64,000 bases of DNA from an uncultured Clostridia bacterium (GCA_934169745.1 CAKPOE010000001.1:186001-250000); one strand, 5' to 3'. Counted from the first letter of the stretch, positions 19,117-27,792 are shown. Notes: generated by a model not told the origin, from the letters alone. Translations and numbers: made by a program.

Positions 19117-19145
19117 TTGACTTTAATTACGAACTAATGTATGCT
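19117..19145 (+). promoter_or_regulatory. SigmaA promoter of ruvA-rarA
   Basis: TTGACT (19117-19122), 17-nt spacer, TATGCT (19140-19145), 40 nt before the ruvA ATG at 19185. Confidence 0.65.
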
Positions 19146-19184
19146 ATTTTATGTGACAAAACAAATAATGAGGTGAGTGATAAT

Positions 19185-19784
19185 ATGTATGCATATATAA
19201 AAGGAATTTTAGAATTTAAAGGTAATGATTTTGTTGTTATAGATGTTAATGGAGTGGGATACAAAGTTTTTACACCTTTAAGTACGATTGAAAAGTTAGG
19301 AGATTTGGGTAGTGCAGTTAAAGTACATACACATTTACGTGTTAAAGAAGATGATATGAGTTTGTACGGTTTCTATAGTCAGGAAGAACTTAGAATGTTT
19401 GAGTTATTGATTGGCGTTAGTGGAATAGGGGCAAAATCGGCAAATACAATTTTGGCCAATATAAGCCCATCAAAATTTGCTCTTGCGGTTATAACTGATG
19501 ATGTAAAAGAACTTACTAAACTTCCTGGTATTGGACTGAAATCTGCCCAAAGAATGGTATTAGAACTGAAAGATAAATTAAAAACAGAAGAAACAATTGC
19601 AGATGAAAATGTGGAAATTGGACCTATTGTTAAATCTGATAACAATGCACAAGAAGCTATTTCTGCTTTGCAAGTTTTAGGCTATCCTATTAAGGAAGCA
19701 ACAAAGGCCGTAACAGCTGTGAAGGCTGATGGAATGAATGTAGAAGAAATAATTAAGAAGGCATTAGTATATTTTACAAAGTAA
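19185..19784 (+). CDS. ruvA: Holliday junction branch migration protein RuvA
   Basis: 199 residues from the ATG at 19185, preceded by GAGGTGAG; an ATG at 19137 lies inside the promoter. Domain I is an OB fold (YIKGILEFKGNDFVVIDVNGVGYKV), domain II has helix-hairpin-helix motifs (LLIGVSGIGAKSANTIL, LPGIGLKSAQRMVLEL), and domain III is the RuvB-binding tail (AISALQVLGYP). RuvA tetramers bind four-way junctions. ruvB is not beside it; rarA occupies that place. Confidence 0.94.
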   Translation: MYAYIKGILEFKGNDFVVIDVNGVGYKVFTPLSTIEKLGDLGSAVKVHTHLRVKEDDMSLYGFYSQEELRMFELLIGVSGIGAKSANTILANISPSKFALAVITDDVKELTKLPGIGLKSAQRMVLELKDKLKTEETIADENVEIGPIVKSDNNAQEAISALQVLGYPIKEATKAVTAVKADGMNVEEIIKKALVYFTK

Positions 19785-19796
19785 GGAGAATGAGGT

Positions 19797-21044
19797 ATGG
19801 AACAACCATTGGCATATAGAATGTCGCCAGAGACGTTGGATGAATATGTGGGACAAGAACATATAATATCAAAAGATAAAATGTTATATAGATTGATTAA
19901 GGCGGACAGATTATCGAGCATTATTTTATGGGGACCTCCTGGCTGCGGAAAAACATCACTTGCTAGAGTTATTGCAAAGTCTACTAAAAACAAGTTTGAA
20001 AAACTTAATGCAGTGGCAGCAGGTGTTGGTGATATAAAAAAGATAGTAGAGGAAGCTAAAAATTTGTTTATGAATCCATCTGGAAGAGTAGTACTATTTA
20101 TTGATGAGATTCACAGATTTAATAAATTGCAACAAGATGCACTTCTTCCTTATGTTGAAGACGGAACAGTTATACTTATAGGAGCAACTACAGAAAATCC
20201 GTACTTTTCTGTTAATAAAGCTCTAATTTCACGTTCTACAGTTTTTATGTTGAAACCTTTGACAGAAGAAAATGTTTATACAGTATTAAAAAATGCAATT
20301 GAAAATAAGGAAAAAGGTTTGGGCAAATATAATCTACGTGTTGAAGATGATGTACTAAAATATATTGCTACGCTTTCTGGCGGTGATGTTAGAGTAGCGT
20401 TAAATGCCTTAGAGATTGCTGTACTTACGACTGATATGAATGCAAATGGCGAAATAGAAATAACAAAAGAAATAGCAATGGAATGTGTACAGAAAAAAAT
20501 AGCACAGTTTGATAAAAATGGAGACAGTCATTACGATAATATAAGTGCTTTTATAAAATCTATGCGTGGAGGCGATACGGACGCGGTACTATTTTATTTG
20601 GCACGAGCTTTGTATGCTGGAGAAGACCCTATGTTTTTGGCAAGACGTATAGCTATTTGTGCTTCAGAAGATGTCGGAATGGCTAACTCAAATGCTTTAG
20701 TTGTTGCTAATGCTGCTATGCAAGCGATTCATCAAATAGGAATGCCAGAAGCAAGAATCTTGCTGGCACATGCAGCAACTTATGTGGCAAGAAGTCCAAA
20801 ATCAAATGCGGCGTATTTAGGATTGGATAAGGCTCTTCATGATGTCGAGAATATGGATACAGGACTAATTCCAATGCATATAAGAAATGCTCCTGCTGAA
20901 GGAATGTCAAAAGAAGGTTATGGAGTTGGTTATAAGTATCCTCACGATTATCCAAATCATGAAGTCGAACAACAATATTTACCAGACAAGATGGTTGGAA
21001 CAAAATATTATATACCAGATGAAACAGAAGAAAAATTGAAATAA
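19797..21044 (+). CDS. rarA: Replication-associated recombination protein RarA (MgsA)
   Basis: 415 residues. AAA+ ATPase with Walker A GPPGCGKTS (about 47-55), Walker B LFIDEIHRFNK, sensor GATTENPYF and the RarA/WRNIP1 C-terminal tetramerisation region (HYDNISAFIKSMRGGDTDA, YPHDYP). It acts at stalled forks and gaps with SSB. It might be mistaken for RuvB because it follows ruvA, but the C-terminal domain is of the RarA type. Confidence 0.94.
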   Translation: MEQPLAYRMSPETLDEYVGQEHIISKDKMLYRLIKADRLSSIILWGPPGCGKTSLARVIAKSTKNKFEKLNAVAAGVGDIKKIVEEAKNLFMNPSGRVVLFIDEIHRFNKLQQDALLPYVEDGTVILIGATTENPYFSVNKALISRSTVFMLKPLTEENVYTVLKNAIENKEKGLGKYNLRVEDDVLKYIATLSGGDVRVALNALEIAVLTTDMNANGEIEITKEIAMECVQKKIAQFDKNGDSHYDNISAFIKSMRGGDTDAVLFYLARALYAGEDPMFLARRIAICASEDVGMANSNALVVANAAMQAIHQIGMPEARILLAHAATYVARSPKSNAAYLGLDKALHDVENMDTGLIPMHIRNAPAEGMSKEGYGVGYKYPHDYPNHEVEQQYLPDKMVGTKYYIPDETEEKLK

Positions 21045-21070
21045 AATTGATTAGAAATGAATAAAAAGAA

Positions 21071-21106
21071 AAATACACTTCATAATATATATGAGGTGTA
21101 TTTTTT
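21071..21106 (+). terminator. Hairpin with T run between rarA and the TSUP gene, overlapping the next ribosome-binding site
   Basis: AATACACtTCAT / ATGAgGTGTATT hairpin followed by T6. The GAGGTG ribosome-binding site of the next gene is the 3' arm and its TTG start lies in the T run, so folding would both end rarA transcripts and hide the start. Confidence 0.65.
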
Positions 21107-21443
21107 GATTTATGCTATTGGTTTAATTGGGGGCTTACTTGGTGGCATGTTTGGTGCTGGTAGCGGATTAATAATTTTGCCAGCCATGATAAAGTTTTTA
21201 AAAGTTGATGAATATAAGGCTAGAGGGACAACTTTAGCTGTTGTACTTATAATTACTGTAGCAAGTGCGTTTATGTATTATAAAAATAATTTTTTTGATT
21301 TTAGCATTGCGACATATATAATTATAGGAGGAATAATTGGTGGATATTTAGGTGCAAAAATAATGAGAAAAATATCAAAATTTTGGCTATCAATATTTTT
21401 TTATGCATTTATGATTTTTGTAGGATTTAGAATGATATTATAA
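21105..21443 (+). CDS. TSUP (TauE/SafE) family half-transporter, first
   Basis: About 112 residues from the TTG at 21105, chosen because GAGGTG lies 6 nt before it; an ATG at 21057 has no such site. Glycine-rich first helix (GLIGGLLGGMFGAGSG) and GTTLAVVLIITVASAFMYY are the TSUP repeat. Four hydrophobic segments make one half of the usual eight-helix permease. The second half is the next gene. The family moves anions such as sulfite or sulfonates. Confidence 0.8.
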   Translation: MIYAIGLIGGLLGGMFGAGSGLIILPAMIKFLKVDEYKARGTTLAVVLIITVASAFMYYKNNFFDFSIATYIIIGGIIGGYLGAKIMRKISKFWLSIFFYAFMIFVGFRMIL

Positions 21444-21457
21444 AGTGAGAGATAATT

Positions 21458-21820
21458 ATGTTTTTGATTTTGACAGGTGTAGTGTCAGGAATAATTTCTG
21501 GACTTGGAATGGGTGGAGGTACCATTTTAATAATCATATTAACTAATATTTTGAATTATGAACAGCATATAGCTCAAGCTAGTAACATATTATTCTTTAT
21601 ACCAACATCACTTATGGCTATTTGGGTGCATTTTAAGCAAAATGATATTGATAAAAGTTTGATTTTAAAATTAGCAATTCCTGGCGTTATTGGAGGAATT
21701 ATTGGTTCATATGTGTCTGGGATTATAGAGGCAAATAATTTAAAAAAATTTTTTGGAGTTTTTCTGCTAATTGTTGGAACGTATGAAATAATAACAACTG
21801 TAAAAAATAGAAGTAGATAG
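21458..21820 (+). CDS. TSUP (TauE/SafE) family half-transporter, second
   Basis: 120 residues. It repeats the same pattern: GVVSGIISGLGMGGG, then NILFFIPTSLMAIWVH and GVIGGIIGSYVSG. It starts 14 nt after the first half, with its own GAGAG site. Such paired half-size TSUP genes are common in Clostridia and probably form a heterodimer. There is no CGG or slippery site at the junction, so a broken single gene is less likely. Confidence 0.8.
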   Translation: MFLILTGVVSGIISGLGMGGGTILIIILTNILNYEQHIAQASNILFFIPTSLMAIWVHFKQNDIDKSLILKLAIPGVIGGIIGSYVSGIIEANNLKKFFGVFLLIVGTYEIITTVKNRSR

Positions 21821-21889
21821 TATTAAATATTTTATGAAAAATTGTAGCGGAGCACAGTGAGCTCCAGCAATTCAAAGGAGGAAAATAAA

Positions 21890-22033
21890 ATGAAGAATTT
21901 AGTTACTGGTATGTTTATTGGAGCATTACTTGGCGGTATGGTTGGAACTGTTGCAAGTGATGAAATATATGATATGAGTAGAAAGATTGTGAAAAACAGC
22001 AAAAAAATGATGAAAAAGCATAATTGGATGTAA
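21890..22033 (+). CDS. Small YtxH-like membrane protein
   Basis: 47 residues: MKNLVTGMFIGALLGGMVGT begins with one glycine-rich membrane helix, then a basic tail ending KKMMKKHNWM. AAAGGAGG lies 8 nt before the ATG. Similar to YtxH/gas-vesicle-GvpP-like small proteins of Firmicutes. A weak GCTGCC/GGCAGC hairpin follows at about 22051-22065. Confidence 0.7.
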   Translation: MKNLVTGMFIGALLGGMVGTVASDEIYDMSRKIVKNSKKMMKKHNWM

Positions 22034-22083
22034 TAATTTGTTAATTATGGGCTGCCTTTGGCAGCAAATACATAAAATAATCA

Positions 22084-22112
22084 TTGATATTTGAAAATAT
22101 AAATGTTATCAT
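22084..22112 (+). promoter_or_regulatory. SigmaA-like promoter for the OLE RNA/oapA transcript
   Basis: TTGATA (22084-22089), 17-nt spacer, TATCAT (22107-22112). This puts the transcription start near 22119, at the edge of the structured region. Confidence 0.55.
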
Positions 22113-22118
22113 AATATT

Positions 22119-22650
22119 CAAGTGGTGTGCTATTCTAGTTATTGCTATGGATTGCGAGGGCGGGCCTAAAAATCCGCTGAAAGGGCATATCGATGAAGTT
22201 CTTTAGTCTGGCTCGCGACGCCCAGTCGAGGGTCTTTCTAGGGAGTAAGGTTTAAGGGCGATCTGCAACGGCATGTAGGCGTTGACCCTTCTACCGTGGA
22301 GACATATAGTATTTTGTACTATATGATAAACCTGCAAGGCCAATACTATAGTATCTGGTACACAGCGTAGCCTTCCTTGAGTGGTGGTGGCGAATAGAAA
22401 TTGAAACCATTACTGCAAAAGAGGATAAACAATCATTTTAGCAATGTCAAGGAAAACTTCTAGAGCATTCTTATAAAGAGATGTTTTGAGGATTGAGGTG
22501 TGGACTAAGTGGTAATCCAGGCTCTCTAACGGTAACGTGGAGATGCTACTTTTAAAGGGAAACCACTGAGATGGCGATATCTTAGTAAGTAGTAGGGAAA
22601 TCCTTCTGGACCTAAGCCGCAAAATTTACTCATTACATTACCACTTATTA
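22119..22650 (+). ncRNA. ole: Large structured RNA, called as OLE RNA
   Basis: About 530 nt with no open frame of note, unusually G-rich for this genome (GCGAGGGCGGGCC, GCGACGCCCAGTCGAGGG), many short self-complementary blocks, and a gene for an OapA-like membrane protein 20 nt downstream. OLE RNA (ornate, large, extremophilic) is about 600 nt, occurs in anaerobic and extremophilic Firmicutes, is normally next to oapA and often close to the spoIIIA operon; all three context points hold here. It associates with the membrane through OapA and affects stress tolerance. The call rests on context and size; I could not check the consensus structure. Confidence 0.75.
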
Positions 22651-22669
22651 ATTTTAAAGGTGAGTGAAA

Positions 22670-23209
22670 ATGTCAAATAAAAATGAATCGGATAGTCAGC
22701 ATAAATGGTTAATAAAAATATTTTTTATAACCTTTATACTGTCTTTAATTTTTAACTCTTTATCAACAGAGTTTGTAGAAAATTTAAATATTATATGGTC
22801 AATATTAATCTTAGTATTAGTAATTTTAACAGGTATAGTATCTGACTTGATTGCAACCGCCGTGACTGCTGCGGATGAAACACCATTTCATGCAAAAGCC
22901 GCAGACAAAAAGAAAGGAGCTAAACAGTCAGTAAAGCTTGTAAGAAATGCAGATAAAGTTTCAAACGTATGTGGTGACGTTGTTGGAGATATTTGTGGAA
23001 TACTTAGTGGAGCAACTAGTGCACTTATTTCTGTTAATATATCAGCTGCATTAGGCATGAATGATATAACTATTGTTACAATGCTTGTAACTGCCATAGT
23101 AACTTCTCTTACCGTTCTTGGAAAAGGATTTGGTAAACACTTGGGAATTACTAGAGCAGATGAGATTGTAACTATATTGGGTAAAGTGATTTCTATTTTT
23201 TCAAAGTAA
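22670..23209 (+). CDS. oapA: OLE-associated membrane protein OapA
   Basis: 179 residues. Four hydrophobic segments: LIKIFFITFILSLIFNSL, IWSILILVLVILTGIVS, ISVNISAALGM and MLVTAIVTSLTVLG. Between them is a conserved polar block with VTAADETPFHAKAADKK and LVRNADKVSNVCGDVVGDIC, which I recognise from OapA proteins. OapA dimers bind OLE RNA and carry it to the membrane. AAAGGTGAGTG precedes the ATG at 22670. The RNA lies immediately upstream and likely shares its transcript. Confidence 0.8.
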   Translation: MSNKNESDSQHKWLIKIFFITFILSLIFNSLSTEFVENLNIIWSILILVLVILTGIVSDLIATAVTAADETPFHAKAADKKKGAKQSVKLVRNADKVSNVCGDVVGDICGILSGATSALISVNISAALGMNDITIVTMLVTAIVTSLTVLGKGFGKHLGITRADEIVTILGKVISIFSK

Positions 23210-23214
23210 TACAT

Positions 23215-23276
23215 AAAATCATCCTTTGTTGTCAATAATAGTAATATAAATTGACATATAAAGGGTGATTTTTTTG
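23215..23276 (+). terminator. Extended hairpin with T7 run after oapA, overlapping the sleB start
   Basis: AAATCATCCTTT pairs with AAAGGGTGATTT, with inner TGTCAA/TTGACA pairing, followed by seven T. The 3' arm holds the AAAGGGTGA ribosome-binding site of sleB and the TTG start ends at 23276. Confidence 0.6.
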
Positions 23277-23945
23277 TATAGAAAAATAATAATTTTTGGT
23301 TTGATTTTAATTAATATTTTGGCAGTGTCTTTGATTGCTTTTACGAATCACAATGAAGTCAAGGAAGTTGTATCAAAATTTGGTTCCAGTGGCAATGAAG
23401 TTAAACAAATACAAACTAAATTAAAGAATTGGGGATATTATAGTGGCGATATAGATGGAATCTATGGCAGTAGAACAACAAGTGCAGTGAAGAAATTTCA
23501 AAAAAGTAATGGACTTACTGTTGATGGAATTGCTGGTACAGCTACATTAAAAGCTATGGGTATATCTTCGAGTTCTTCTGCTACAAGTAACAATCAATCA
23601 AATTTAAACTTGTTAGCAAGAGCTATTTATGGAGAAGCAAGAGGCGAACCATATGAGGGAATGGTTGCTGTTGCAGCGGTTATACTAAACAGAGTTAGAA
23701 GTTCAAATTTTCCTAGTAGTGTAGCTGGTGTAATATATCAACCAGGAGCGTTTACAGCGGTTGATGATGGACAGATAAATTTGAAACCAAATCAAACTGC
23801 ATATAGAGCGGCACAAGACGCACTAAATGGTTGGGATCCAAGCGGAGGAGCATTATACTACTTTAATCCAAATACAGCAACAAATAAATGGATATGGTCA
23901 CGCCCATTAACAGTAGTAATCGGAAAACATAGATTTTGCAAATAA
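23274..23945 (+). CDS. sleB: Spore cortex-lytic enzyme SleB
   Basis: 223 residues from TTG 23274 (AAAGGGTG site 6-7 nt before). A membrane/signal helix (IIIFGLILINILAVSLIAF) is followed by a peptidoglycan-binding repeat (SSGNEVKQIQTKLKNWGYYSG, DGIYGSRTTSAVKKFQ across two motifs), a Ser-rich linker and the hydrolase-2 domain (ARAIYGEARGEPYEGMVAVA, ILNRV). The catalytic Glu is in GEARGE. SleB is a lytic transglycosylase acting on spore cortex during germination. Its place before spoIIIA fits a sporulation region. Confidence 0.92.
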   Translation: MYRKIIIFGLILINILAVSLIAFTNHNEVKEVVSKFGSSGNEVKQIQTKLKNWGYYSGDIDGIYGSRTTSAVKKFQKSNGLTVDGIAGTATLKAMGISSSSSATSNNQSNLNLLARAIYGEARGEPYEGMVAVAAVILNRVRSSNFPSSVAGVIYQPGAFTAVDDGQINLKPNQTAYRAAQDALNGWDPSGGALYYFNPNTATNKWIWSRPLTVVIGKHRFCK

Positions 23946-23950
23946 ATTAT

Positions 23951-23976
23951 TGTAGGGTCATTAGTGACCCTACAGT
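23951..23976 (+). terminator. Perfect hairpin after sleB
   Basis: TGTAGGGTCA / TGACCCTACA 10-bp stem with a TTAG loop, only a weak T-rich tail. It resembles the TGTAGG...CCTACA hairpin at 29769. Confidence 0.6.
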
Positions 23977-24084
23977 TAATGCTTTTTCATATGATAAATC
24001 TTTAATTTTCAGTTTTCTTGTCGATGAGTTTTTGTTCTATTTTTGAATATTTTTTCATATATATGTATTAGAGGTGATTGGAGT

Positions 24085-24994
24085 ATGTATGAAAAAATTT
24101 TTTCTGAAATTCTTTCTTTTTTTCCACCTTCTTTAAATGATATTTTGAATGTTGACAAATGTATATGGAACTTTGCTGAGGAACTTCGTATAAGAATTGG
24201 ACAAGCTATTTCTATAAAATTACACGGTAGAGAAGTACGTCTTGACAATATAGTTAAACGGTAATGATATAATGAGGCTTCTCGAAAATTTTTCTAACAA
24301 TTCTATTTACTCAGTACAGTCAGAAATTAACAACGGCTTTATTACAATAAAGGGTGGGCATAGGATTGGTATAGCAGGCACTTGCATTATAGAAAATGGA
24401 ATTGTTAAGAACATAAAAAATATTTCTAGTTTAAATGTAAGGATTGCTAGAGAAGTGAAAGGGTGTAGCAATTTTATAATGGATTACATATTAAATGATA
24501 ATACTTTTTCTAATACAATAATTATTTCGCCGCCAGGGTGTGGTAAAACAACTATGCTCAGAGATATGATTAGGTGCCTAAGCGATGGATATAAAGACTT
24601 TCAAGGAAAGAATGTTGGTGTTGTTGACGAACGCTCAGAAATTGCAGCAATGTATAAAGGAGTGCCACAAAATGATGTTGGAAAAAGAACGGATGTAATG
24701 AATAATTGTTTGAAACATATTGGGATAAGCATGCTTGTGAGAAGTATGGGGCCACAAGTTATTGCGACTGATGAAGTTGGCGGAGAAAGAGATGAGGAAG
24801 CAATATATAATGCAATGTATTCGGGAGTGAAATTTTTGTTTACTGCTCATGGCGAGAAAATTGAGGATATTTCTAAAAATTTTATAAACGATAAAGTGTT
24901 TTCAAATATTATTATTTTAAAAAATAGTAATAAACCAGGTAGTGTAAAAAATATCTATAGATTGAAGGAGGAAAAATATGTTGCTTGTTATTAA
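24085..24994 (+). CDS. spoIIIAA: Stage III sporulation protein AA, interrupted by a +1 frame change at CGG
   Basis: A 302-residue protein results if one base is skipped. Frame 1 (24085-24258, 58 codons) ends ...DNIVK, then CGG TAA. The downstream frame from GGT at 24260 gives GNDIMRLLENFSNNSIYS, which continues the family's sequence without loss. It then has IKGGHRIGIAG, Walker A SPPGCGKTTM and DERSEI of the secretion-ATPase fold. SpoIIIAA powers the mother-cell side of the feeding-tube channel. The interruption could be an error or a mutation, but glmS and spoIIIAG change frame at the same codon. The downstream frame overlaps spoIIIAB by 17 nt. Confidence 0.88.
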
Positions 24995-25505
24995 ATTTTC
25001 AATATTGCTTGGAATATTGTGTGCTTCTACTTTAGTTGGGTATCTTATTTCAAACAGATATTCAGGGAGAGTGAAGGAGCTCCAAGATATTATTACATCA
25101 TTAGAACTATTTGAAACAAAAATAAATTATACGTATGATACAATCCCAGATTGTTTTAAGGCTATATCAGAATATATAGGCGGTTGTATTGGAAAAATTT
25201 TCAAAGAAACAGCTTCATGCTTGGAAAAACAAAATGATGTTTCAACAGGCGATTGCTTTAAAAATGTACTTGATAATGAACGTGTTCTTCTGAATTTAAA
25301 TGATACAGATATAGAAATATTAAAAGGTCTCTCGGTTTCGTTAGGACAAATCGATTTGGATAGTCAAATAAAAAATATTAGATTGGTTATACATACATTG
25401 AACTCACAACTAGAACAAGCAAAAGAAGAAAAATCAAAAAATTTCAAATTATATAGAAACATGGGAGTGTTAGCAGGTTTGGTTTTAATGATTGTTTTGA
25501 TTTAG
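24978..25505 (+). CDS. spoIIIAB: Stage III sporulation protein AB
   Basis: 175 residues. An N-terminal membrane helix (FSILLGILCASTLVGYLIS) and a C-terminal one (MGVLAGLVLMIVLI) bracket a cytoplasmic helical domain related to GspF, with LQDIITSLELFETKINY. It starts inside the end of spoIIIAA, indicating coupled translation. Platform component of the SpoIIIA-SpoIIQ channel. Confidence 0.92.
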   Translation: MLLVIKFSILLGILCASTLVGYLISNRYSGRVKELQDIITSLELFETKINYTYDTIPDCFKAISEYIGGCIGKIFKETASCLEKQNDVSTGDCFKNVLDNERVLLNLNDTDIEILKGLSVSLGQIDLDSQIKNIRLVIHTLNSQLEQAKEEKSKNFKLYRNMGVLAGLVLMIVLI

Positions 25506-25515
25506 GAGGAGAAGT

Positions 25516-25710
25516 ATGGAAGTTCAATTACTTTTCAAAATAGCTGCCATTGGAATATTAGTGGCAGTTTTGCATCAAGTACTAGTAAAGGCTGGCAGAG
25601 AGGATCAAGCGATGATGACTACTTTGACAGGTCTTGTTATTGTTCTTGCAATGGTTGTGAAAGAAATCAGTAATCTTTTTAATACTGTAAAGACTTTATT
25701 TAATCTTTAA
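25516..25710 (+). CDS. spoIIIAC: Stage III sporulation protein AC
   Basis: 64 residues, the usual small size. Two membrane helices: LLFKIAAIGILVAVLHQVL and TLTGLVIVLAMVVKEI. TTAGGAGGAG precedes the ATG. Confidence 0.92.
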   Translation: MEVQLLFKIAAIGILVAVLHQVLVKAGREDQAMMTTLTGLVIVLAMVVKEISNLFNTVKTLFNL

Positions 25711-25721
25711 AAGGAGTACAT

Positions 25722-26108
25722 ATGGAAATTGTAAAAATAATTGGCGTTGCTTTCATAGCAACGTTTATAATTGTTTTATTAAAACAGTACAAGCCTGAAT
25801 TTGTAATACACGTTTCTATATTGGCGGGAATTATAATATTTGGAATGGTTGTATTTAAACTATCATCAATAATAGAGCTATTACAATCTCTTTCAAATAA
25901 ACTTGGCGTAAATTCAAAGTTTTTTATGATACTTATAAAAATTACAGGGATAGCTTACTTGTCAGAGTTTGCTGTTAATGTCTGCAAAGATTCCGGAGAA
26001 ACGGCAATAGCCTCTAAGGTTGAAGTGGCTGCTAAAATAATAATAATAGGAATGTCTATTCCGATAGTTGCAGCATTGTTGGAAACAATAATTAACATTT
26101 TGCCATAA
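25722..26108 (+). CDS. spoIIIAD: Stage III sporulation protein AD
   Basis: 128 residues. Three or four membrane helices with LKQYKPEFVIHVSILAGI and TGIAYLSEFAVNVCKDSGE typical of the family, which extends the AC fold. AAAGGAG precedes the ATG. Confidence 0.92.
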   Translation: MEIVKIIGVAFIATFIIVLLKQYKPEFVIHVSILAGIIIFGMVVFKLSSIIELLQSLSNKLGVNSKFFMILIKITGIAYLSEFAVNVCKDSGETAIASKVEVAAKIIIIGMSIPIVAALLETIINILP

Positions 26109-26128
26109 ATTGTGAGGGAGTGATATTT

Positions 26129-27238
26129 ATTAAGAAACTTTTTTTAATCACGATAATATTCCTTCTCTTATTTAATCAAACTTACGCGGTTGATCTAACA
26201 GAGTTTACTTCGGAAATAAAAAAATATAGTAATGAATATTTTCCGGAACTAAGTGATGATAATTTGCTAACAGCAATGTCTAGTGCAAGTAATAGTTTGA
26301 ATACAGAGACTTTTATAAAAAGAATTTTGGGTAGCATAACAAAAGAATTTAGAAACAATATTTCACTTATATTTAAAGTTATAGGTATAGCTATTTTGTG
26401 TAGTATATTGAAAAACATTCAATCAAACTTAGGGGAGTCAGGAATAAGTGAAATAGCTTTTTATGTTTGTTACATACTAATTGTGGTTTTAATTATGACA
26501 TCATTTACTAATATAATAAATGTTTGTAAATCAACTATAGTAAAGCTAAGTGACTTTATGAAAGTATTGATTCCAGTAGTTATAAGTTTAATGTTAGTTA
26601 CAGGAAATATAGCAACAGTAGCTGTTGTGGAACCAATATTGTTATCAATGATTTCAGTAATTACAGCATTACTTTCTAATTTTGTAATACCTGCGATTTT
26701 TATATCAACTATTATAAACATTATTAGTAATATGTCAGAACATGTTAATGTAAAAAAGATTGGCGAAACACTTAGAAAATGTTCGCTTTGGTGTATGGAA
26801 ATTGCTTTAATAATATTTGTGGGTGTCCTGTCGTTAGAAGGAACGTTATCTGCAAATGTTGATGGAATAACGGCAAAAACTGCAAAAGCGGTGGTATCTA
26901 GTGCTGTACCTGTTGTTGGAAAACTTTTAGGAGATACAGTAGATAGTGTTATAGGAGGAATGACGATTACCAAAAATGCTTTGGGAACAGTTGGGGTAAT
27001 TGTGGTTGTGGCGATTACAATTCTCCCTCTTATAAAAACTCTAATACTAATGTTTACCTTCAATGTTGCATCAGCACTAGTGGAGCCGATAGCCGATGGA
27101 AGAATTGTAAAGTGTATGTCCGGAATAGGTGACTCTATAAAAATCTTGTTCGCTATTATGGCTACGATTACTTTTCTTTTTATTATTGCAATAACACTTA
27201 TAATTAAAGTTACTAATTTTTCGATTATGTATAGATAA
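26129..27238 (+). CDS. spoIIIAE: Stage III sporulation protein AE, apparently with an ATT start
   Basis: About 369 residues. No ATG begins the gene: the ribosome-binding site GAGGGAG (26114-26120) points to ATT at 26129, giving (M)KKLFLITIIFLLLF as a signal peptide ending near NQTYA. The in-frame GTG at 26120 overlaps the binding site and would be poorly placed. At least six membrane segments and ILSMISV, AVVSSAVPVVGKLLGDTVD, DSIKILFAIM are typical of the family. It spans the mother-cell membrane in the feeding-tube complex. Confidence 0.9.
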   Translation: MKKLFLITIIFLLLFNQTYAVDLTEFTSEIKKYSNEYFPELSDDNLLTAMSSASNSLNTETFIKRILGSITKEFRNNISLIFKVIGIAILCSILKNIQSNLGESGISEIAFYVCYILIVVLIMTSFTNIINVCKSTIVKLSDFMKVLIPVVISLMLVTGNIATVAVVEPILLSMISVITALLSNFVIPAIFISTIINIISNMSEHVNVKKIGETLRKCSLWCMEIALIIFVGVLSLEGTLSANVDGITAKTAKAVVSSAVPVVGKLLGDTVDSVIGGMTITKNALGTVGVIVVVAITILPLIKTLILMFTFNVASALVEPIADGRIVKCMSGIGDSIKILFAIMATITFLFIIAITLIIKVTNFSIMYR

Positions 27239-27249
27239 AAGGAGGTTCT

Positions 27250-27792
27250 ATGAATCAGTTTGCCATGTCACTGGTGTCAAGTGTTGTCGCAATCACCCTT
27301 ATTGAAATGATACTGCCTAGTAATAAAATAAAAAAATATGTAGTTTTTGTTTCATCAATTGTATTGGTAATTGTTGTGATTAATCCGATAACAGCTATTT
27401 TAAATAAAAATATAGATATTGAAAGCATTTTAAAAGATAACGAAACATTTATTTTAAATAGTGAATATAAAAATAAAATGCAATATGCAAAAGAAAAAGA
27501 TATGCAAGACACATATAATACATTTTTGAAAGATGACATTATTAGTAGAATGAAAGAAAATGGATATTTAGTGAGAAATATCTCGGTAAAAGTAGATAAT
27601 AAAACATATGAGGTGACGGAAATGGAATTAGAAATTGAACATGATGATGGAAGTATACAAAATGTTGTAATCGATGTTTCAGTTAGCGAGAATGGCAAAA
27701 CAGAGAATGTAGAAGTTCCTAAAATAAAAGATTTACTCTGTGAAACATATGGCGTTGAGAAAAGCAATATTATAATAAATAAAATTAGTTAG
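27250..27792 (+). CDS. spoIIIAF: Stage III sporulation protein AF
   Basis: 180 residues. Two N-terminal membrane helices (FAMSLVSSVVAITLIEMIL, VFVSSIVLVIVVINPI) and a C-terminal ring-building-motif-like domain with VRNISVKVDN and EVPKIKDLLCETYGV. AAAGGAGG precedes the ATG. Confidence 0.9.
   Translation: MNQFAMSLVSSVVAITLIEMILPSNKIKKYVVFVSSIVLVIVVINPITAILNKNIDIESILKDNETFILNSEYKNKMQYAKEKDMQDTYNTFLKDDIISRMKENGYLVRNISVKVDNKTYEVTEMELEIEHDDGSIQNVVIDVSVSENGKTENVEVPKIKDLLCETYGVEKSNIIINKIS

Noticed and set aside
19797..21044. ruvB behind ruvA
   Set aside because: The C-terminal part is of RarA/MgsA type and lacks the RuvB winged-helix pattern.
21105..21820. TSUP transporter split by a frameshift
   Set aside because: Each half has its own start and ribosome-binding site, the first half ends after a complete set of helices, and there is no CGG or slippery run at the junction. 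Paired half-size TSUP genes are common.
22119..22650. Group II intron or rRNA fragment
   Set aside because: No reverse transcriptase, no domain V sequence, no match to rRNA by eye, and an OapA-like gene follows directly.
24259..24264. Ordinary sequencing error in spoIIIAA
   Set aside because: Possible for one gene, but the junction is not a homopolymer and two further genes change frame at the same otherwise unused codon. Kept as the main alternative in the finding.
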